Assembly (NCBI RefSeq): GCF_016909015.1
Contig: NZ_JAFBFA010000017.1
Location: 31,542 to 95,541, forward strand
Direction: 5' to 3'
Source: Gracilibacillus alcaliphilus
Lineage (GTDB): Bacteria > Bacillota > Bacilli > Bacillales > Amphibacillaceae
Length of the DNA stretch: 64,000 bases
Notes under the pieces: model-generated
The model's input: only the letters and a program-made list of their open reading frames with translations
Database searches by the model: none
Told to the model about the DNA's origin: nothing
Shown: piece after piece, positions 59,551 through 64,000 of the stretch
Layout of the letters: the number at the start of each line of letters is the position of its first letter
Position numbering within the stretch: position 1 is the first letter of the stretch
Translations under genes and position numbers: made by a program

Positions 59551-62430
59551 GTGACACAGCAGGAGTCAAATAAGAAAATTTGGGAAAATTTTTATGGTCC
59601 CAATATGGGATATGTAGAAGAACAGTTTGAACTCTATTTGGAAGATAAAGACTCTGTGGATCCATCCCTGAAAGCAATATTTGATCAATATGGAGCTCCA
59701 GAGGAAATACAACAAGTGCAACAGGCCGAGGTAGTCGAAAAAGCAGGCAGTAAGAGTTTTTCAGCGGGTATAAGTGCTAAACAACTAACCTCAGCAAGCA
59801 AACTTGTTGAGGCTATTAGACGTTATGGGCATCTGAAAGCTGATATCTATCCGGTCGGTTCAGGAATTCACAGCGACACCTCATTAGTAGATCCAAAACA
59901 GTACAATCTAAGCAAAGACGTTTTGGAAGCGATTCCCGCTGATTGGGTATGGGAACATCAGCAAGAAGGAGTTCACACGGCCCAAGATGTTGTCGACTAC
60001 TTAATGAAACAGTATGCGGGCACTATTTCGTTTGAGTATGATCATGTCAATAATGATGAGGAGCGTCTGTGGTTCCAAGAAAATATTGAATCTGGTAAGT
60101 ATCGTTTTTCGTTCACAGAATTGGAGAAACGGGAACTATTAGGACAAATTATTGATGTCGAGGGATTTGAAGATTTTTTGGCAAAAACATTTGTATCACA
60201 AAAGCGTTTTTCCATCGAAGGTCTGGAAATGATGGTTCCTATCATTGACCGTATGGTTCAGAGATCTTTCTATGACGAAACAGAAGAAATCATGATGGGA
60301 ATGGCACACCGAGGCAGATTAAGTGTATTAACACATATCTTGGGGAAACCTTTTGATAAGTTGTTTTCTGAGTTTCATCCATCTGGAGACAGGGCGTTAG
60401 TGCCATCATCACCAGGATCAAAACAGATTACGTATGGGTGGACAGGGGATGTGAAATATCACTTTGGTGCAGAACGTGCCTTAGGCGAAGAAAAGCCATC
60501 TCCGACTAAGATTACACTCGCTCATAATCCTTCTCACCTTGAGTTTGTTAACCCAGTTGTTGAAGGATTTACCAGGGCTGCACAGGACTCCCGTTTTCAA
60601 AAAGGAGCACCAGAACAAAATGCAAACAAGGCGTTTAGTATTTTGATTCATGGTGATGCCGCTTTTATTGGAGAAGGAGTTGTTGCGGAGACCTTTAACT
60701 TGAGTGCGCTTGATGGCTACCGTACAGGTGGATCGTTACATATTATTGCTAACAATTTGCTTGGCTTTACAACGGGGCAGCGTCAGGGGCGTTCAACAAC
60801 TTATGCAAGTGACTTGGCAAAAGGATTTGAAGTACCAATTATTCATGTGAATGCAGATGATCCAGAAGCCTGTATTTCAGCTGCCAATTTAGCTTATGAC
60901 TATCGGATGAAATTCCAGAAAGACATCTTGATTGATTTGGTTGGTTATCGCCGTTATGGACATAACGAGATGGATGAACCACGCGCTACACAGCCGGAAT
61001 TGTATAAAGCAATTGATCAGCATGCAACATGTGCTTCTATCTACGCCAACCGATTATATAAAGAAGACATTGTGGCAGAGAATGCCTATGAGACCATGAA
61101 AGAGGCTGTTTTTGATAAGCTTCAGGGTATTTATGATGATATGACAGAGAGCGTGAATGAGAATCCAGAAGCTCTGCCAGTACCACAGGCATTACGTCAA
61201 GGTTTAAATGATATCCAAACCGCTGTCCCTGAAGACTTGTTACTTTCATTAAACAACAATTTATTGAAGCGGCCAGAAGGATTCCAATCTCTGAAAAAAC
61301 TAGAAAGAATCTTAACGAAACGCCATAATACTTTTGCAGAAGAAGGCCAAGCAGATTGGGCAGTAGGTGAAGCATTGGCTTATGCTTCTATTCTGCAAGA
61401 TGGTACGCCAATACGTTTAACAGGTCAGGATTCCGAACGTGGTACATTTGCTCACCGACATTTGAAACTGCATGATGTGGAAACATCAGCCACTTATTGT
61501 CCAATGCAAGGTTTGGATGAGGCGAAGGCGACCTTCGATATCCATAATAGTCCATTGTCTGAAGCAGCTGTGCTTGGCTTTGAGTATGGTTACAGTGTCA
61601 AAGCACCAAAAACGCTGGTAATCTGGGAGGCGCAGTTTGGTGATTTCGCCAATGCCGCTCAAGTAATCTTTGATCAGTTTATTTCTTCAGGCCGGGCAAA
61701 GTGGGACGAACGTTCGAATATGGTTATGCTGTTACCTCATGGATATGAAGGACAAGGCCCTGAACACTCCAGCGGCCGGGTAGAACGCTTTTTAACGATG
61801 GCAGCAGAGAATAACTGGATTGTTGCCAATGTGACGAAAAGTGCGCAATTATTCCATTTGCTGAGAAGACAAGCAGCGTTGGTAGACAGTGAAGCAGCTC
61901 GTCCATTAGTGTTATTTACACCGAAAAGTCTGTTAAGAAGTAGCCGTGTAATCTCTAAGCTGGAAGAGTTTACTGATGGTCAGTTTAAGCCATTAATTCC
62001 ACAGCCAGGTTTAGAGTTATATTCTCAGAAAGCGAAACGTCTTCTTATCGGATCGGGGAAAGTAATGGTGGATATTGAAGAAAGAATGAGCCAACAACCG
62101 CAAAAATATGAAGATATTCATGTGGTTCGTTTAGAGCAAATCTATCCATTCCCTGAACAGACGATTTCCGATGTGATTGCCAATTGTAAGAACTTAACGG
62201 AATTGGTATGGGTACAGGAAGAGCCGCGTAATATGGGAGCTTGGAGTTTTGTTAAAGAACGATTATTCAAAATGCTAAGCGATACAAAGATTGAACTGAA
62301 GTATGTTGGTCGTGGAGAACGTTCTTCGCCATCAGTAGGTGATCAGCACATTCACAAAACGGAGCAGCGAAAAGTAATAACAGATGCATTAGAACTGTCT
62401 GAAGGAGGAGAAACCAATGAAGGAAATTAA
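59551..62430 (+). CDS. odhA: 2-oxoglutarate dehydrogenase E1 component
   Basis: TCA-cycle enzyme that decarboxylates 2-oxoglutarate with thiamine diphosphate and passes the succinyl group to E2. 959 residues, the usual E1o length. N-terminal peripheral part starts NKKIWENFYGPNMGYVEE; ThDP site GDAAFIGEGVVAETFNLS; MAHRGRLSVL and GFTTGQRQGRSTTYASDLAKG are signatures; the C-terminal part ends HKTEQRKVITDALE. GTG start after GGGGGT. Its end overlaps odhB's ribosome site and start by 14 bases. Candidate regulation by CcpA at the cre-like site upstream. Confidence 0.97.
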   Translation: MTQQESNKKIWENFYGPNMGYVEEQFELYLEDKDSVDPSLKAIFDQYGAPEEIQQVQQAEVVEKAGSKSFSAGISAKQLTSASKLVEAIRRYGHLKADIYPVGSGIHSDTSLVDPKQYNLSKDVLEAIPADWVWEHQQEGVHTAQDVVDYLMKQYAGTISFEYDHVNNDEERLWFQENIESGKYRFSFTELEKRELLGQIIDVEGFEDFLAKTFVSQKRFSIEGLEMMVPIIDRMVQRSFYDETEEIMMGMAHRGRLSVLTHILGKPFDKLFSEFHPSGDRALVPSSPGSKQITYGWTGDVKYHFGAERALGEEKPSPTKITLAHNPSHLEFVNPVVEGFTRAAQDSRFQKGAPEQNANKAFSILIHGDAAFIGEGVVAETFNLSALDGYRTGGSLHIIANNLLGFTTGQRQGRSTTYASDLAKGFEVPIIHVNADDPEACISAANLAYDYRMKFQKDILIDLVGYRRYGHNEMDEPRATQPELYKAIDQHATCASIYANRLYKEDIVAENAYETMKEAVFDKLQGIYDDMTESVNENPEALPVPQALRQGLNDIQTAVPEDLLLSLNNNLLKRPEGFQSLKKLERILTKRHNTFAEEGQADWAVGEALAYASILQDGTPIRLTGQDSERGTFAHRHLKLHDVETSATYCPMQGLDEAKATFDIHNSPLSEAAVLGFEYGYSVKAPKTLVIWEAQFGDFANAAQVIFDQFISSGRAKWDERSNMVMLLPHGYEGQGPEHSSGRVERFLTMAAENNWIVANVTKSAQLFHLLRRQAALVDSEAARPLVLFTPKSLLRSSRVISKLEEFTDGQFKPLIPQPGLELYSQKAKRLLIGSGKVMVDIEERMSQQPQKYEDIHVVRLEQIYPFPEQTISDVIANCKNLTELVWVQEEPRNMGAWSFVKERLFKMLSDTKIELKYVGRGERSSPSVGDQHIHKTEQRKVITDALELSEGGETNEGN

Positions 62431-63673
62431 GGTCCCAGAATTAGCGGAATCCATTACAGAAGGTACGATAGCAGAATGGCTGGTAAAGGAAGGGGAAACC
62501 GTTGAGAAAGGTGATCCAATCTGTGAGTTAGAGACAGATAAAGTAAATGTAGAAGTGAATGCCGATTATGCGGGGGTGCTGGTGGAACACACGAGACAAG
62601 AAGGTGATGATGTCGAAGTAGGGGAAGTCATTGCCAAGATTGATGAGAGTGGAGAAGCAGCATCTGACAATACGAATGATAAAGAACCGGAAGCAGAGGA
62701 GAAACCTGTTCAAGAAGAGACAAAAGCGCCAGAACCTTCCTCTGAATCAAATAAATCAGATAAGGATCAGAAAGTAGTTGCTTCTCCGGCAGCTAGAAAA
62801 CGGGCACGTGAGTTAGGTATTGACCTTAATAGTGTGAAGACTGCAGATCCACTAGGCCGTGTTCGCCCAGAGGATGTAGAAAACAGTACGAAAACTTCAC
62901 AGTCAAGCAAGCCAGCAGCCAAAAAAGAAGCAAAACCAGCAGCAGCCAGTAGTCAACAGGACCCAGCAGGTAAGCCAGTTAAACGCGAGAAAATGACAAG
63001 ACGCCGTCAGACAATTGCCAGCCGTTTGGTAGAGGCACAACAGACAGCGGCCATGCTAACCACTTTTAATGAGGTTGACATGACGGCTATTATGAACTTA
63101 CGAAGTGAGCGTAAAGATAAGTTCCAAGAAAAGCATGGAATTAAACTCGGCTTTATGTCATTCTTTACTAAGGCAGTAGTCAGTGCATTACGAGAGTTTC
63201 CGTATCTAAATGCAGAAATTCAAGGAAATGAGATTGTCTTGAAAGAGTTCTATGATATTGGTATTGCCGTATCAACAGATGATGGTCTAGTTGTCCCTGT
63301 TGTAAGAGATGCCGATCGTTTAGATTTTGCTGGAATAGAATCAGAAATTGCTGATCTAGGTAAAAAAGCAAGACAAAAAGAACTAGGAATTGGTGACCTA
63401 CAAGGCGGTTCCTTTACAATTACCAATGGAGGTATCTTCGGATCCTTGCTTTCTACACCGATCCTAAATGCCCCACAAGTAGGTATTCTAGGAATGCACA
63501 CGATCCAAAAACGGGCTATGGTGATGCCGGATGATTCCATTGAGGTTCGCCCAATGATGTATATTGCCCTTTCTTATGATCACAGAATTGTGGATGGCAA
63601 GGATGCCGTACAATTCTTAGTAAGAATTAAACAACTATTAGAAGATCCTTATGATTTACTATTAGAAGGATAA
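62417..63673 (+). CDS. odhB: Dihydrolipoyllysine-residue succinyltransferase (E2)
   Basis: E2 core of the 2-oxoglutarate dehydrogenase complex, 418 residues. Lipoyl domain 1-77 with the lipoylated Lys in ELETDKVNVEV, a flexible Glu/Lys/Ala-rich linker, the E3-binding domain (VASPAARKRARELGIDLNSV), another Ala/Lys linker and the catalytic domain ending SYDHRIVDGKDAVQFL, with the catalytic His and Asp. AAGGAGGAG in the end of odhA is the ribosome site. E3 (lpd) is not next to it, as in Bacillus subtilis. Confidence 0.97.
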   Translation: MKEIKVPELAESITEGTIAEWLVKEGETVEKGDPICELETDKVNVEVNADYAGVLVEHTRQEGDDVEVGEVIAKIDESGEAASDNTNDKEPEAEEKPVQEETKAPEPSSESNKSDKDQKVVASPAARKRARELGIDLNSVKTADPLGRVRPEDVENSTKTSQSSKPAAKKEAKPAAASSQQDPAGKPVKREKMTRRRQTIASRLVEAQQTAAMLTTFNEVDMTAIMNLRSERKDKFQEKHGIKLGFMSFFTKAVVSALREFPYLNAEIQGNEIVLKEFYDIGIAVSTDDGLVVPVVRDADRLDFAGIESEIADLGKKARQKELGIGDLQGGSFTITNGGIFGSLLSTPILNAPQVGILGMHTIQKRAMVMPDDSIEVRPMMYIALSYDHRIVDGKDAVQFLVRIKQLLEDPYDLLLEG

Positions 63674-63681
63674 GAGTAACG

Positions 63682-63714
63682 GAAGCACTCATCTATCATG
63701 ATGAGTGCTTTTTT
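63682..63714 (+). terminator. Terminator of odhAB
   Basis: GAAGCACTCATC and GATGAGTGCTTTTTT arms with a short loop, 9 bases after the stop. Confidence 0.95.
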
Positions 63715-63789
63715 ACGAATGCAGGCAAGTTTTTTTGTCGATAAGGAACAGGGCCAGCCATGGACGAGAGAGTGGTCATTCGATGAAAA

Positions 63790-63902
63790 AGGGGAACTTC
63801 TGTGAGTCGAGAACAGTCAAGATAACAAGCTAATCTTAGCGAAAGCAGCTTTGTGAAGCAAGAAACAGCAAAGATAGCAAGCTGATCTTATCAAAAGCAG
63901 TG
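63790..63902. repeat. Second locus of the 52-bp repeat
   Basis: CTTAGCGAAAGCAG at 63834 and CTTATCAAAAGCAG at 63887 are 53 bp apart; the units share CAAAGATAGCAAGCTG type ends with the array at 46143-46440. The remaining 327 bp after odhB hold no gene. Confidence 0.7.
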
Positions 63903-64000
63903 CCATCCCACCGCATAAGCTACCAACTCATCGTGAAAGAGGTCTTTAATCGCACATAAATAGAGAAATTTATTCACCCCTTGTTGGACAGGTAAGTAAG

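Overview
The window is chromosomal DNA from a low-GC Gram-positive bacterium. Close relatives of Bacillus genes (ykoGH-type two-component system, katX-like catalase, ctaB, prkA, odhAB, ywrA/ywrB-type chromate transporter), GGAGG-type ribosome sites, TTG/GTG starts and acidic, repeat-rich intergenic spacers point to Bacillaceae, probably a halotolerant genus such as Gracilibacillus or a neighbour. The genus is inference; the family is well supported. No rRNA, tRNA or CRISPR array was seen.

Layout: 1-5892 is a plus-strand sugar operon cut by the window edge: two ABC permeases, a Gfo/Idh/MocA oxidoreductase, a DUF6807 (PmoA-like) protein, a TIM-barrel sugar isomerase and an (alpha/alpha)6 glycoside hydrolase. 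6170-11662 holds a D-xylonate dehydratase of the YjhG/YagF type, divergent from a ThuA-oxidoreductase-oxidoreductase operon. 12087-28339 is mostly housekeeping: LCP cell-wall ligase, flavin reductase, a Ca2+ P-type ATPase, a SAM hydrolase, heme O synthase, PepSY protein with its two-component system, and catalase. 28438-37760 is a starch/cyclodextrin locus: LacI regulator, MalEFG-type importer, a secreted cyclodextrin glucanotransferase and a cytoplasmic cyclomaltodextrinase. 38333-44046 has PrkA kinase and a 1166-residue FecR-domain surface protein. An intact IS110-family element lies at about 44290-45940. 46637-54879 is a second sugar locus: GH172 (DUF2961) enzyme, ABC importer and a YesM/YesN-type two-component system. 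The end of the window has a split chromate transporter, a formylglycine-generating enzyme with both catalytic cysteines, a ROK regulator and odhAB.

The cyclodextrin locus reads as one pathway: extracellular CGTase converts starch to cyclodextrins, the lipoprotein and permeases import them, the cytoplasmic GH13_20 enzyme opens them, and the LacI protein with cre-like operators controls expression. The GH172 locus reads as sensing (YesMN), uptake and intracellular hydrolysis of a furanoside. The first two regions combine NAD-dependent sugar oxidation proteins with unusual partners and are the best candidates for undescribed glycoside catabolism.

Spacers carry several dispersed repeat families: A (inverted CAGTGGGGG/CCCCCACTG arms), B (TGTTCAAAAAGT/ACTTTTTGAACA arms), C (about 200 bp, GTCCAGCTCCAAG core), a 52-bp tandem repeat at two loci and a 21-bp tandem repeat. 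The IS110 element carries a structured noncoding segment just after its transposase gene, and its start codon lies in a long inverted repeat.
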